Translations under genes and position numbers: made by a program
Part shown: piece by piece, positions 15,827 to 24,145 of the stretch
How positions within the stretch are numbered: position 1 is the first letter of the stretch
How the letters are laid out: each line of letters begins with the position of its first letter
The notes under the pieces: model-generated
What the model saw: only the letters and a program-made list of their open reading frames with translations
Database searches by the model: none
What the model was told of the DNA's origin: nothing
NCBI GenBank assembly: GCA_017434755.1
Contig: JAFRER010000003.1
Span: 62,001 to 126,000, forward strand
DNA from: Oscillospiraceae bacterium
Lineage (GTDB): Bacteria; Bacillota; Clostridia; Oscillospirales; Oscillospiraceae
Direction of reading: 5' to 3'
Length of the DNA: 64,000 nt

Positions 15827-17662
15827 ATGGATAAACGTCTGAAGAGAATACTGCCCCGGGTCCAGAAACCATCGCGGTACACGGGCGGTGAATACAATCA
15901 GATAATCAAGGATAAGGAAGCCGTCGATCTGCGGGTGGCCTTCTGTTTCCCGGATACCTATGAGATCGGCATGTCCAATCTCGGCATGAGCATCCTCTAC
16001 CATACGATGAACAGTCTCGACTTTGTGTGGTGCGAGAGAGTCTTCGCCCCCTGGGGGGATATGTATGAGGAGATGAAGAAAGCCGGGATGCCTCTATATG
16101 CTCTTGAGAGTGGAGACCCCGTCAGTGAATTCGACGCGATCGCGTTCTCCATCGGCTACGAGATGGCCTACACCACGGTGCTGGACATGCTGGATATGTC
16201 CGGGATTCCGCTCCGAAGCGAGGGAAGGGACGGTCTGCTTCCGATCGTCATGGCCGGCGGCAGTGCCTGCGTGAACGCAGAGCCGATGGCGCCTTTCATC
16301 GATCTGTTCCTCATCGGTGAGGGCGAGGAGATGGACAACGACATCCTGAGCCTGCTCCATACAGCCAAGCACGAGGGCTGGAGTAAAAAGGAATTCCTTA
16401 TTAAGGCCGCGCAGATCCAAGGAGTTTACGTCCCGTCGCTGTATGAAGCTGCGTATAACGACGACGGAACGGTAAAGGCCTATACCCCTCGTGACGGTGC
16501 GCCCGCAAGGGTGCTCAAGCGGATCGTGGAAGACCTTGACGCCGCGCCCTATCCGACCGACCCCGTGGTGCCGTCCACCGAGGTCGTGCACGACAGGGTG
16601 AGCCTGGAGCTTTTCCGCGGATGCGTCCGCGGCTGCCGCTTCTGTCAGGCAGGCTATATCTACCGGCCCATCCGGTCCAAAAAGCCCGATACGCTGATCA
16701 GACAGGGGATAGAGGCTGTGCAGAACACCGGTCACGAGGAGATCAGCCTGCTTTCGCTGAGCACCAGTGATTACAGGCCTCTATCCGGCCTCTGCGACGG
16801 ACTGCTCGAATACTGCGAGCCGAGGAGCGTCGGTCTGGCGCTTCCGTCTCTGCGCGCTGATAATTTCTCCGTGGAGATCATGGAAAAGATCCAGAAGGTG
16901 CGAAAGAGCGGACTTACCTTTGCCGTCGAGGGCGGAAGCCAGCGACTCCGAGACGCGATAAACAAAAACGTCACCGAGGAGGATGTGCTCAATACCTGTG
17001 CGCTTGCTTTCTCGGGCGGCTGGAACACGGTGAAGCTCTATTACATGCTCGGTCTTCCAACGGAAACGGACGAGGATATCGTCGGCATCGCTGAGATGAG
17101 CGAGAAGATCCTCCACTGCTGGCGGGTAAATGCGAAGAACAAGAACAGGGGCGTTCGGATCACCGTATCTACGTCCTGCTTCATCCCTAAACCCCACAGC
17201 CCCTTCCAGTGGGAGGCACAGATCACGCAGGAGGAATATCTCCGACGGGTGAATCTGCTGCGCTCGTCCATAAAGGCGAAGAACGTTGTATATAATTGGC
17301 ACGATGCGGAGACGAGCGTCATCGAAGCCGCGCTCTCCCGCGGTGACAGGCGGATGGCGGATGTCATCGAGACTGTGTTCCGAAACGGCGGGAGGCTCGA
17401 CGCGTGGACGGATTACTTCAGCTATGAGCGCTGGAACGATGCGTTCTGCAGCTGCGGGCTGGACAGGGATTTCTATGCCTCACGCGAGAGGCCCGTCGAG
17501 GAAGTCCTGCCGTGGGATGTAATCGATGTCGGCGTGAGAAAGTCGCTTCTCTTAAGGGAAAAGGAACGGGCTTACCGTTCGGAGCTCTCCCCGGACTGCA
17601 GGAAGAGCTGCTCGGCATGCGGCGCTGCCGCGCTGCTAAAAGGGAGGGGCTGCGATGAATAA
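15827..17662 (+). CDS. TIGR03960-family B12-binding-like radical SAM protein
   Basis: 611 residues from ATG 15827, with GGAG at 15817-15820; an in-frame TTG at 15815 overlaps the binding site and is rejected. The N-terminal half resembles a cobalamin-binding Rossmann fold. The radical SAM cluster motif is C266-x3-C270-x2-C273 (RGCVRGCRFCQAG). The long C-terminal region matches the TIGR03960 subfamily, and the C-terminal CRKSCSACGAA adds further cysteines. Its last eight bases overlap the next gene, a DUF2344/TIGR03936 protein; the two are a fixed pair in Clostridia, often upstream of rng and rplU, but here followed by rplS. The reaction is not known; an RNA or ribosome modification role is plausible from context. 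Confidence 0.9.
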   Translation: MDKRLKRILPRVQKPSRYTGGEYNQIIKDKEAVDLRVAFCFPDTYEIGMSNLGMSILYHTMNSLDFVWCERVFAPWGDMYEEMKKAGMPLYALESGDPVSEFDAIAFSIGYEMAYTTVLDMLDMSGIPLRSEGRDGLLPIVMAGGSACVNAEPMAPFIDLFLIGEGEEMDNDILSLLHTAKHEGWSKKEFLIKAAQIQGVYVPSLYEAAYNDDGTVKAYTPRDGAPARVLKRIVEDLDAAPYPTDPVVPSTEVVHDRVSLELFRGCVRGCRFCQAGYIYRPIRSKKPDTLIRQGIEAVQNTGHEEISLLSLSTSDYRPLSGLCDGLLEYCEPRSVGLALPSLRADNFSVEIMEKIQKVRKSGLTFAVEGGSQRLRDAINKNVTEEDVLNTCALAFSGGWNTVKLYYMLGLPTETDEDIVGIAEMSEKILHCWRVNAKNKNRGVRITVSTSCFIPKPHSPFQWEAQITQEEYLRRVNLLRSSIKAKNVVYNWHDAETSVIEAALSRGDRRMADVIETVFRNGGRLDAWTDYFSYERWNDAFCSCGLDRDFYASRERPVEEVLPWDVIDVGVRKSLLLREKERAYRSELSPDCRKSCSACGAAALLKGRGCDE

Positions 17663-18317
17663 GCTTCGGATGCGTTTTTCCAAAACAGGCAGGGCCGTGT
17701 ATATCTCCCATCTCGATCTGATGCACACCATGCAGCGGGCGATATCAAGAGCAGGCTTTTCGCTCAAGTATTCCGAGGGATATAACCCGCATCCCCAGAT
17801 CTCCATAGCGCTGCCGCTTTCTGTCGGGATGTCGAGCCGATGCGAGATCATGGATCTCCGTCTGAACGAGGAGGTATCATTCGATGACTTCCGCGACAGG
17901 TTGAACTCTTCGCTTCCGGAAGGAATAGAGGTTCTGGAAGTGTATGAGGCCGAGGAGAAAGTCTCCTCTGTGAAATGGCTCCGAGTCCGGGGGACCTTAG
18001 AATACGATGACCGCGACGTCTTGCAGGTGCTCCCGAAGCTCACGGAGTTCTTTGAGAGGGAGAACATCCCGGTGATGAAGAAATCCAAGCGCGGCCTTTC
18101 CGAGACGGATATCAGACCGATGATCCGGGAGATCCGTTTTTCGTCCGGCGGAGAGGGGATCGTGATCGCGGATGCGCTGATCTCCGCCGCGGAACCGACA
18201 CTGAACCCCGACCTGATCACCGCCGCACTTGTCACGATATGCCCCCCGATCGCTCCGGATTTTGCTTCCTACGAAAGAATGGAAGTTTTTAAGCCGGATA
18301 TGGAAGCTTTCCGATAA
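17655..18317 (+). CDS. TIGR03936 / DUF2344 radical-SAM-associated protein
   Basis: 220 residues, overlapping the radical SAM gene by eight bases. The N-terminal signature is LRMRFSKTGRAVYISHLDLMHTMQRA, followed by SEGYNPHPQISIALPLSVG, typical of this family. It is always the partner of the upstream TIGR03960 radical SAM protein and is sometimes fused to it, so it probably binds or presents the substrate. It has no catalytic motif that I can identify. Confidence 0.9.
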   Translation: MNKLRMRFSKTGRAVYISHLDLMHTMQRAISRAGFSLKYSEGYNPHPQISIALPLSVGMSSRCEIMDLRLNEEVSFDDFRDRLNSSLPEGIEVLEVYEAEEKVSSVKWLRVRGTLEYDDRDVLQVLPKLTEFFERENIPVMKKSKRGLSETDIRPMIREIRFSSGGEGIVIADALISAAEPTLNPDLITAALVTICPPIAPDFASYERMEVFKPDMEAFR

Positions 18318-18324
18318 AAAACTC

Positions 18325-18353
18325 TTGCAATATCCTGCATCCTGTGGTATATT
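18325..18353 (+). promoter_or_regulatory. Promoter of rplS
   Basis: TTGCAA (18325-18330), a 17-base spacer and TATATT (18348-18353). The transcript would begin near 18360 and carry a leader of about 90 bases. Confidence 0.75.
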
Positions 18354-18359
18354 ACCAAA

Positions 18360-18449
18360 GCCTGTGCGGTTCTCCGCACGAGAAAGGCGGTCCGCTGCCG
18401 AGGCTGAAGCCCGCCGGTATGAACGTCTATATTGAAAGAAGGAAAAAAT
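18360..18449 (+). promoter_or_regulatory. Structured 5' leader of rplS (possible L19 autoregulatory leader)
   Basis: The leader holds a hairpin GTGCGG / CCGCAC (18364-18369, 18374-18379) and a second complementary pair, AGGCGG near 18385 with CCGCC near 18411. Bacillota rplS mRNAs often carry an L19 leader that mediates feedback control. The position fits; I have not matched it to the known consensus base by base. Confidence 0.5.
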
Positions 18450-18791
18450 ATGGATCTTGTTAAAGTACTGAGCGAGCAGTACATGAAGCCCGAACTTCCC
18501 GAGATGAACGTCGGCGATACCGTCCGCGTACTCGTCAAAGTCGTTGAAGGAAGCCGTGAGCGTACCCAGGCATTCGAAGGCACCATCATTGCGAAGAAGC
18601 ATGGTGGCATCAACGAGACCATCACCGTCCGCCGCATCTCCTACGGCGTGGGCTGTGAGAAGGTCTTCCCCGTTCACTCTCCCTCGATCGTTTCCGTTAC
18701 AACGATCCGGAAAGGTAAAGTTCGCAGAGCCAAGCTGTATTACCTCCGCGACAGAGTCGGCAAGAAGGCAAAGGTCAAAGAGCGCCTGTAA
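18450..18791 (+). CDS. rplS: 50S ribosomal protein L19
   Basis: 113 residues from ATG 18450, placed by AGAAGGA just upstream; the in-frame TTG at 18432 lies within the leader and is rejected. The sequence is typical L19: [29 protein letters not shown], then the basic [18 protein letters not shown] and [22 protein letters not shown]19 sits at the 30S-50S interface. Own promoter, structured leader and terminator. Confidence 0.97.
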   Translation: MDLVKVLSEQYMKPELPEMNVGDTVRVLVKVVEGSRERTQAFEGTIIAKKHGGINETITVRRISYGVGCEKVFPVHSPSIVSVTTIRKGKVRRAKLYYLRDRVGKKAKVKERL

Positions 18792-18801
18792 GAAAACCGA
18801 T

Positions 18802-18836
18802 TGCGGCATCCTTTGTTCAAGGGTGCCGCATTTTTA
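18802..18836 (+). terminator. Terminator after rplS
   Basis: TGCGGCATCC (18802-18811) pairs with GGGTGCCGCA (18821-18830) with one wobble, followed by TTTTT. It partly separates rplS from lepB. Confidence 0.85.
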
Positions 18837-18838
18837 TG

Positions 18839-18868
18839 TTGCCCGGATATCAACCGCGGGTGTATAAT
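18839..18868 (+). promoter_or_regulatory. Probable promoter of the lepB-ylqF-rnhB-yraN operon
   Basis: A perfect TATAAT (18863-18868) with a TG extension (TGTATAAT) lies after an 18-base spacer from TTGCCC (18839-18844). It is downstream of the rplS terminator. Confidence 0.55.
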
Positions 18869-18923
18869 ATTGATCCCTGCAGCTGAGGGAGCAGTCTTTG
18901 TAGTTTAGGAGCCTTTCGCTGAT

Positions 18924-19487
18924 ATGAAGCTGATCAGAAAAGAGAAAGCATCGGATAACACGAAATCCGTAAAAGATACATACGACTGGATACAGAGCCT
19001 CACTTCCGCTCTGATGTTCTGTGTCATCGTGTTCGTTTTTTTCATCCGGCTGGTGTATGTCAACGGAAATTCCATGCTGCCCACGCTGAGAAACAATGAG
19101 CTCATGCTGGTCTCCCGTTTCCTCTACAGACCGGAGACCGGTGATGTGGTCGTGTTCAAAAAGGATGCGTACGATTCCAACAAGGCGCTGGTAAAGAGAG
19201 TCATCGCCACCGAGGGCCAGATCATCAACATCAACTTCGAGACCGGAGCCGTGTTTGTGGATGGTGTCGAGATCAAGGAAGACTATATCCGCGATCTGAC
19301 ATACACCAAGATCGATTTCATCGGTCCGCAGACCGTTCCCGAGGGCTGTGTGTTTGTGATGGGCGATAACAGGAACGAATCGACAGACAGCCGAAATACC
19401 CTGATCGGCATGGTAGACTCGAGGCTCATAATCGGAAAGGTCCTGTATGTCATCTACCCGCTGAACGAATTCCACAAGGTCGAATAA
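18924..19487 (+). CDS. lepB: Signal peptidase I
   Basis: 187 residues. A cytoplasmic basic head of about 22 residues precedes one membrane helix (residues 26-46). The catalytic serine S50 is in NSMLPTL and the general base K91 in LVKRVIA; the GDNRNESTDSR box follows. This is the single-helix Gram-positive form that cleaves signal peptides outside the membrane. The terminal A of its stop codon is the first base of the ylqF start codon. Confidence 0.96.
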   Translation: MKLIRKEKASDNTKSVKDTYDWIQSLTSALMFCVIVFVFFIRLVYVNGNSMLPTLRNNELMLVSRFLYRPETGDVVVFKKDAYDSNKALVKRVIATEGQIININFETGAVFVDGVEIKEDYIRDLTYTKIDFIGPQTVPEGCVFVMGDNRNESTDSRNTLIGMVDSRLIIGKVLYVIYPLNEFHKVE

Positions 19488-20362
19488 TGGGCGTTCCTAC
19501 CTACGAAAAAATGAATATCCAGTGGTTCCCCGGCCATATGGCCAAGGCCCGCAGGATGATAGAGGAGAATCTCAAACTCGTCGACGCGGTATGTGAGATC
19601 CTTGACGCGAGGATCCCGGAGTCGAGCAGGAATCCGGATATCGACAGGATCACCGGTGAGAAACCAAGGCTCCTTGTCCTGAACCGGGCAGATCTGGCCG
19701 ATCCGGCAGTGACCGCAAAATGGAAAGAGCATTATTCCAAGTTCGGATTCTCCGTGCTTGAAACGGATTCGAAGAACGGGAAAGGGATCAAGGACTTTGT
19801 CCCCGCTGTCCGGAACCTTCTTTCCGGCAAGATCAGAGAATATGAAGAAAAGGGTCAGAGCGGAAGGACGCTCCGGGTGATGATCCTCGGGATCCCCAAT
19901 GTCGGGAAATCTACCTTTATAAACAAGGCTGCCGGAAGAAAAGCGGCCATCGCGGGAGACAGACCGGGAGTTACCAGAGGAAGACAGTGGATCAGCATGG
20001 GAGGAGGACTTGAGCTCCTCGACACGCCCGGGATCCTCTGGCCAAAGTTCGATGATCCCAAGGTTGGAGAGCTCCTGGCGATAACCAACGCGATCAAGTC
20101 GGATATAATCGACAGAGAGACGCTCGCCGCCAATTTCATGCTCAGACTGCGGGACAGCTATCCCGAAGCGCTGGAGGAACGATACAGGTTCACACCTTCC
20201 CCGGAAGACAGCGGCTTCGATATGCTTGAAAAAGCTGCCGCAAAAAGGGGATTCCTCGTATCAAAGGGCGAATACGATATTGAAAGAATGGCAAACACCC
20301 TTCTGAATGAATATCATGAGGGAAAGCTCGGACGGCTTTCTCTGGAGAAGCCGGATGACTGA
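19487..20362 (+). CDS. ylqF: Ribosome biogenesis GTPase YlqF/RbgA
   Basis: 291 residues with a one-base overlap with lepB (TAATG). The GTPase motifs are circularly permuted, the hallmark of this family: G4 (LNRADL) precedes G1 (GIPNVGKS) and G3 (DTPG). The N-terminal IQWFPGHMAKARRMI signature is also typical. RbgA matures the late 50S subunit. The C-terminal helical domain is present and length is normal. Confidence 0.96.
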   Translation: MGVPTYEKMNIQWFPGHMAKARRMIEENLKLVDAVCEILDARIPESSRNPDIDRITGEKPRLLVLNRADLADPAVTAKWKEHYSKFGFSVLETDSKNGKGIKDFVPAVRNLLSGKIREYEEKGQSGRTLRVMILGIPNVGKSTFINKAAGRKAAIAGDRPGVTRGRQWISMGGGLELLDTPGILWPKFDDPKVGELLAITNAIKSDIIDRETLAANFMLRLRDSYPEALEERYRFTPSPEDSGFDMLEKAAAKRGFLVSKGEYDIERMANTLLNEYHEGKLGRLSLEKPDD

Positions 20363-20954
20363 TCTTTGGGAACTGGAAAACAAAATATATGAACGATCAG
20401 GCGGTCCCGTCTGCGGCGTGGATGAAGCGGGCAGAGGGCCGCTTGCCGGCCCTGTGTATGCAGCAGCCGTGATCCTGCCGAAAGGGCTGGAGATCCCCGG
20501 CCTGAACGACTCGAAGAAGCTCTCCGAAAGAAAGAGAGAGGAGCTTTTTGATATCATTACTGCGGGCGCCGTATCCTTCGGGATCGCACGGGCCGAGGTG
20601 GAGGAGATAGAGGAGCTGAATATCCTCAACGCCACTTTTCTCGCCATGAACCGGGCTATCGCCATGCTGAATCCCGCACCGGCCCTTGCGCTTATCGACG
20701 GAAACCGGAATTCGGGCATTCTCACGGAGAGCATGTGCGTTGTCAAGGGCGATTCCCTGTGCGCGGACATCGCCGCGGCCTCGATCCTCGCAAAGGTCTC
20801 CCGTGACAGATACATGCTTGATATGGCGGAGGCATATCCGCAGTACGCGTTCGATCAGCACAAGGGTTACGGCACGAAGCTCCATTATGAAAGGATCCGT
20901 GAATTCGGACCCTCTCCGGTCCACAGGATGAGCTTCCTGAAGAAGATGCACTGA
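20355..20954 (+). CDS. rnhB: Ribonuclease HII
   Basis: 199 residues from ATG 20355, overlapping ylqF by eight bases; the frame is open 48 bases further upstream, but that part lies inside ylqF. Signature VDEAGRGPLAGPVYAAAVI carries the first acidic metal ligands; the LIDGN and KGDSLCADIAAASILAKVSRD segments complete the active site. It removes ribonucleotides and RNA-DNA hybrids from DNA. The stop overlaps the next start by one base. Confidence 0.96.
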   Translation: MTDLWELENKIYERSGGPVCGVDEAGRGPLAGPVYAAAVILPKGLEIPGLNDSKKLSERKREELFDIITAGAVSFGIARAEVEEIEELNILNATFLAMNRAIAMLNPAPALALIDGNRNSGILTESMCVVKGDSLCADIAAASILAKVSRDRYMLDMAEAYPQYAFDQHKGYGTKLHYERIREFGPSPVHRMSFLKKMH

Positions 20955-21313
20955 TGGAAAAGAGAAAGATCGGAGCCATCGGGGAGAACCTTGCCGCTGA
21001 ATACCTGCGCGGGAAAGGGTACAGGATCTTAGAGAAAAACTTCTCCTGCCGCTACGGCGAGGCGGATCTGATCGCCCAGGACGCTGACTGTCTCGTCTTC
21101 GCCGAAGTGAAGATGAGGAAGAACGCAAGCTTCGCAGAGGCACGGGAATTCGTCGACAGGCGCAAGCAGGCGAGGATCATCAGCACTGCGAAGTACTACC
21201 TCCTGAAGCATGACTGCGACCTACCGGTCCGCTTTGACGTGATCGAGGTTTACAGTTCGCCCGGTGACGGGAAAAGCCCTCGCATCGAACACATAGAGAA
21301 CGCCTTTGAATAG
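20954..21313 (+). CDS. yraN: YraN family (UPF0102) endonuclease-like protein
   Basis: 119 residues. Conserved family elements are IGENLAAEYLRGKGYRILEKN, the CRYGEADLIAQD nuclease-fold segment and FAEVKMRKN. The fold is that of Holliday-junction-resolvase-like nucleases, and the E/D/E-x-K pattern looks intact. Function is unproven. It is the usual last gene of the lepB-ylqF-rnhB-yraN group. Confidence 0.92.
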   Translation: MEKRKIGAIGENLAAEYLRGKGYRILEKNFSCRYGEADLIAQDADCLVFAEVKMRKNASFAEAREFVDRRKQARIISTAKYYLLKHDCDLPVRFDVIEVYSSPGDGKSPRIEHIENAFE

Positions 21314-21337
21314 ATATCTGCAAAGCCGGAGTTGACC

Positions 21338-22027
21338 ATGGCCCTTTACGCTATCGGCGACTTTCATCTGTCCCTTTCCGGCAGCAAGCCGATGGATGTT
21401 TTCGGGGACATCTGGAAAGACCATGCCGTAAAACTCAAAAACTCCTTCAGCACGCTGGACGTCGATGACGTCTGCGTGCTTTGCGGCGATTTAAGCTGGG
21501 CGATTGGGTTGGAGGAAGCGGAGGAGGATTTCCGTTTCATAGACGCTCTACCGGGGAAAAAAATCATTCTGAAGGGCAATCATGACTACTGGTGGACCAC
21601 TGCCTCAAAGATGAATGCCTTCTTCGTGAAAAACGGCTTCAATTCGATCAGTATCCTGAACAATAACTCATTTCGGTACCGTGATCTTGCCGTATGCGGC
21701 ACGCGCGGCTGGTTCTTCGAAGAGGAGACCGGTACCGAGCACGACAGGAAGATGATCCTGCGCGAGGCTGGAAGACTGAGAAGGTCTCTCGAATCCGCGG
21801 GGGATGCGGAAAAACTCGTTTTTCTGCATTATCCGCCGCTGTTTCAGAATTATATCTGCCGGGAACTGACAGACATTCTCAAGGAATTCAACGTGAAACT
21901 GTGCTGTTACGGGCATCTTCACGCAGCCGCCTGCAGAGCCGCTTTCAACGGATGGTACTGGCCCACGGAGTACAGACTCGTCTCCGCCGATCATCTGAGT
22001 TTCAAACCGCTTAAAATTGCCGACTGA
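21338..22027 (+). CDS. Metallophosphoesterase family protein
   Basis: 229 residues from ATG 21338, with CGGAG just upstream. Metal-binding motifs of calcineurin-like phosphoesterases appear in order: GDFHLS (D8, H10), CGDLSW, KGNHDYWW, LHYPPLF and YGHLH. All ligands are present, so a phosphodiesterase or phosphatase activity is expected; the substrate is unknown. It lies 24 bases after yraN and may share that operon. Confidence 0.9.
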   Translation: MALYAIGDFHLSLSGSKPMDVFGDIWKDHAVKLKNSFSTLDVDDVCVLCGDLSWAIGLEEAEEDFRFIDALPGKKIILKGNHDYWWTTASKMNAFFVKNGFNSISILNNNSFRYRDLAVCGTRGWFFEEETGTEHDRKMILREAGRLRRSLESAGDAEKLVFLHYPPLFQNYICRELTDILKEFNVKLCCYGHLHAAACRAAFNGWYWPTEYRLVSADHLSFKPLKIAD

Positions 22028-22039
22028 TCAAGAATAATA

Positions 22040-22068
22040 TTGATTTTGTCAACTATTTCTGTTAATAT
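22040..22068 (+). promoter_or_regulatory. Promoter of tig
   Basis: TTGATT (22040-22045), a 17-base spacer and TAATAT (22063-22068), in an AT-rich gap before GGAGG at 22097-22101. Confidence 0.65.
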
Positions 22069-22112
22069 ACTCAAGTGCGTTTACAGAGAATTTTTTGGAG
22101 GAAATCATAGCT

Positions 22113-23456
22113 ATGTTACTTAAGAACGTTGAGAAAAAAGAGGATAATACCGTTGTATTTCAGGTCGAGGCCGAAAAGGAAGAGTTTGAAAAGGCTGTCC
22201 AGTCCGCCTATCTGAAAAACAGGGGTCAGATCTATATTCCGGGCTTCCGCAAGGGCAAGGCCCCCAGAGCCGTCATTGAGGGGATGTACGGGCATGAGGT
22301 GTTCTATCAGGACGCTCTCGATATTATCGCTCCCGACGCCTTCGAATTCGGCATGAAGGAAGCGGATCTCAAGCTGGTTGGGTCTCCCTCTATCGTGGAT
22401 TTCAACGTTACCGATGACCGCACTGCCGTGTTCAGTTTTTCCTGCGGACTTTACCCCGAGGTCACCCTCGGTCAGTACAAGGGGCTTGAAGCTGTCCGCA
22501 GCGAGCTTCCCGTTACCGACGAGGATGTTCAGAGCGAACTCGATTCCGTGCGCCGCAGAAACGCCCGCAAGGTCAGCGTAGAGCGCGAGGCTCAGATAGG
22601 CGATACGGCTAATATAGACTATGAAGGCCTCCTGGACGACGTCCCCTTCGATGGCGGCACCGATAAGGGCCATGACCTTGAGCTCGGCTCCAATTCCTTT
22701 GTACCCGGGTTTGAGGAGCAGATCGTCGGTATGAAGATCGGCGAGGAGAAGGAGATCGACATCACCTTCCCCGAGGACTATGTGGAGGATCTGGCGGGTA
22801 AAGCTGTTGTCTTCAAGGTGAAGCTCAACTCTCTCACCGTTAATGAGCTGCCCGAGGCGGACGATGAGTTTGCCAAGGATGTCTCCGAGTTCGACACCCT
22901 TGAGGAGTACAAGGCAGACCTTCGCAAGACCATAGAGCAGAGACGCAAGGATCAGGCTGACGGCGCTTTCCGGACCGAAATAATCAGCAAGGCTGTTGAC
23001 AATATGAGCGTCGCGATCCCTGAAGTCATGATCAGAGCCAAGGAGGAGGAGATGCTCCGTAACTATGCCGCTAACTTCGGCATGGCCGACAGGGACATGT
23101 CCTTCGAGGACCTCTGCAAGATGATGGGCCTTGACGAGGCCGCGCTGAATGTCTCCGTCCGTCCGGGCGCAGAGTTTCAGGTCAAGTCCGACCTGCTTCT
23201 CGAGGCGGTCATCAAGGCGGAGGATATCCAGGTATCCGAGGAAGACAGAAAAGAGTACGTCGAGCGCATTTCCTCCAATATGGGGGTCAAACCCGAGCAG
23301 CTCGTGCAGTATTTCGGTGACGAGTTCATCGATAACGAGCTCCGCAAGGAGAAGGCGACCAATATCCTGGTCGACAGTGCAGTCGTAAAGGAAGCCGAGG
23401 CTGAAGAGGCAAAGGAAGAGCCTGCGGCCGAAGCGAAGGAAGAGCCTGCGGAATAA
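22113..23456 (+). CDS. tig: Trigger factor
   Basis: 447 residues from ATG 22113; an in-frame TTG at 22095 coincides with the ribosome binding site and is rejected. The N-terminal ribosome-binding domain includes the GFRKGKAPRAVIEGMYG signature. A central FKBP-type prolyl isomerase domain (about 150-245: GDTANIDYEG, FVPGFEEQIVGMKIGEE) and a helical C-terminal domain follow. The last 20 residues are an Ala/Glu/Lys tail. It binds nascent chains at the ribosome exit and opens the tig-clpP-clpX-lon block. Confidence 0.97.
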   Translation: MLLKNVEKKEDNTVVFQVEAEKEEFEKAVQSAYLKNRGQIYIPGFRKGKAPRAVIEGMYGHEVFYQDALDIIAPDAFEFGMKEADLKLVGSPSIVDFNVTDDRTAVFSFSCGLYPEVTLGQYKGLEAVRSELPVTDEDVQSELDSVRRRNARKVSVEREAQIGDTANIDYEGLLDDVPFDGGTDKGHDLELGSNSFVPGFEEQIVGMKIGEEKEIDITFPEDYVEDLAGKAVVFKVKLNSLTVNELPEADDEFAKDVSEFDTLEEYKADLRKTIEQRRKDQADGAFRTEIISKAVDNMSVAIPEVMIRAKEEEMLRNYAANFGMADRDMSFEDLCKMMGLDEAALNVSVRPGAEFQVKSDLLLEAVIKAEDIQVSEEDRKEYVERISSNMGVKPEQLVQYFGDEFIDNELRKEKATNILVDSAVVKEAEAEEAKEEPAAEAKEEPAE

Positions 23457-23494
23457 GGAAAGATCCGCAGCGGAATTGTTAAGGAGTGGAGCAA

Positions 23495-24076
23495 ATGAGT
23501 CTTGTCCCGTATGTTGTTGAACAGACAAGCAGAGGCGAACGTTCTTACGATATTTTTTCCCGCCTGCTCAACGACCGCATCATCATGCTGTCAGAGGAAG
23601 TCAATGACGTCACCGCCAGTCTCGTCGTGGCCCAGATGCTTTACCTTGAGGCGCAGGATCCGGACAAGGATATCCAGTTTTACATCAACAGCCCCGGCGG
23701 TAGCGTGACAGCCGGATTTGCGATATATGACACCATGCAGTATATCAAGCCGGATGTTTCCACCATCTGTATCGGTATGGCGGCCTCCATGGGAGCCTTC
23801 CTGCTCTCCTCCGGAGCGAAAGGCAAAAGGATCGCCCTCCCGAATTCAGAGATCATGATCCATCAGCCCTCGGGCGGAAGTCAGGGTCAGTGCACCGACA
23901 TCCAGATCCAGGCAGAGCATATTCTGAAGCTCAAGAACAAACTCAATGCGATCCTTGCTCAGAATACCGGAAAAGATATTTCCGTCATCGAGCGGGACTG
24001 CGAGAGGGACAACTTCATGTCTGCCGAGGAAGCCAGGGAATACGGACTGATCGACAAGGTTATCTATAAACGCTGA
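23495..24076 (+). CDS. clpP: ATP-dependent Clp protease proteolytic subunit
   Basis: 193 residues from ATG 23495, nine bases after AAGGAG (23480-23485); a GTG at 23486 is too close. The catalytic triad is S98 (GMAASMG), H123 (IHQP) and D172 (RDNFMS). The start [20 protein letters not shown] matches the usual propeptide-plus-axial-loop region. It forms the tetradecameric chamber used by ClpX, encoded next. Confidence 0.97.
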   Translation: MSLVPYVVEQTSRGERSYDIFSRLLNDRIIMLSEEVNDVTASLVVAQMLYLEAQDPDKDIQFYINSPGGSVTAGFAIYDTMQYIKPDVSTICIGMAASMGAFLLSSGAKGKRIALPNSEIMIHQPSGGSQGQCTDIQIQAEHILKLKNKLNAILAQNTGKDISVIERDCERDNFMSAEEAREYGLIDKVIYKR

Positions 24077-24087
24077 TAGAATGAATG

Positions 24088-24118
24088 ATGGAGGGACGTT
24101 CTGTTCCTCCATTGTTTT
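24088..24118 (+). terminator. Weak terminator or attenuator between clpP and clpX
   Basis: ATGGAGGGA (24088-24096) pairs with TTCCTCCAT (24104-24112) with one G-T wobble around a 7-base loop, followed by TGTTTTAC. It probably lowers read-through into clpX rather than stopping it. Confidence 0.5.
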
Positions 24119-24145
24119 ACAGATGAATGATGCAGAGGTATCGAA

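Noticed and set aside
22116-23528. Long minus-strand frames opposite tig, clpX and lon (also 24155-25375 and 26275-27855)
   Set aside because: Each lies opposite an unmistakable conserved gene and encodes nothing recognisable.
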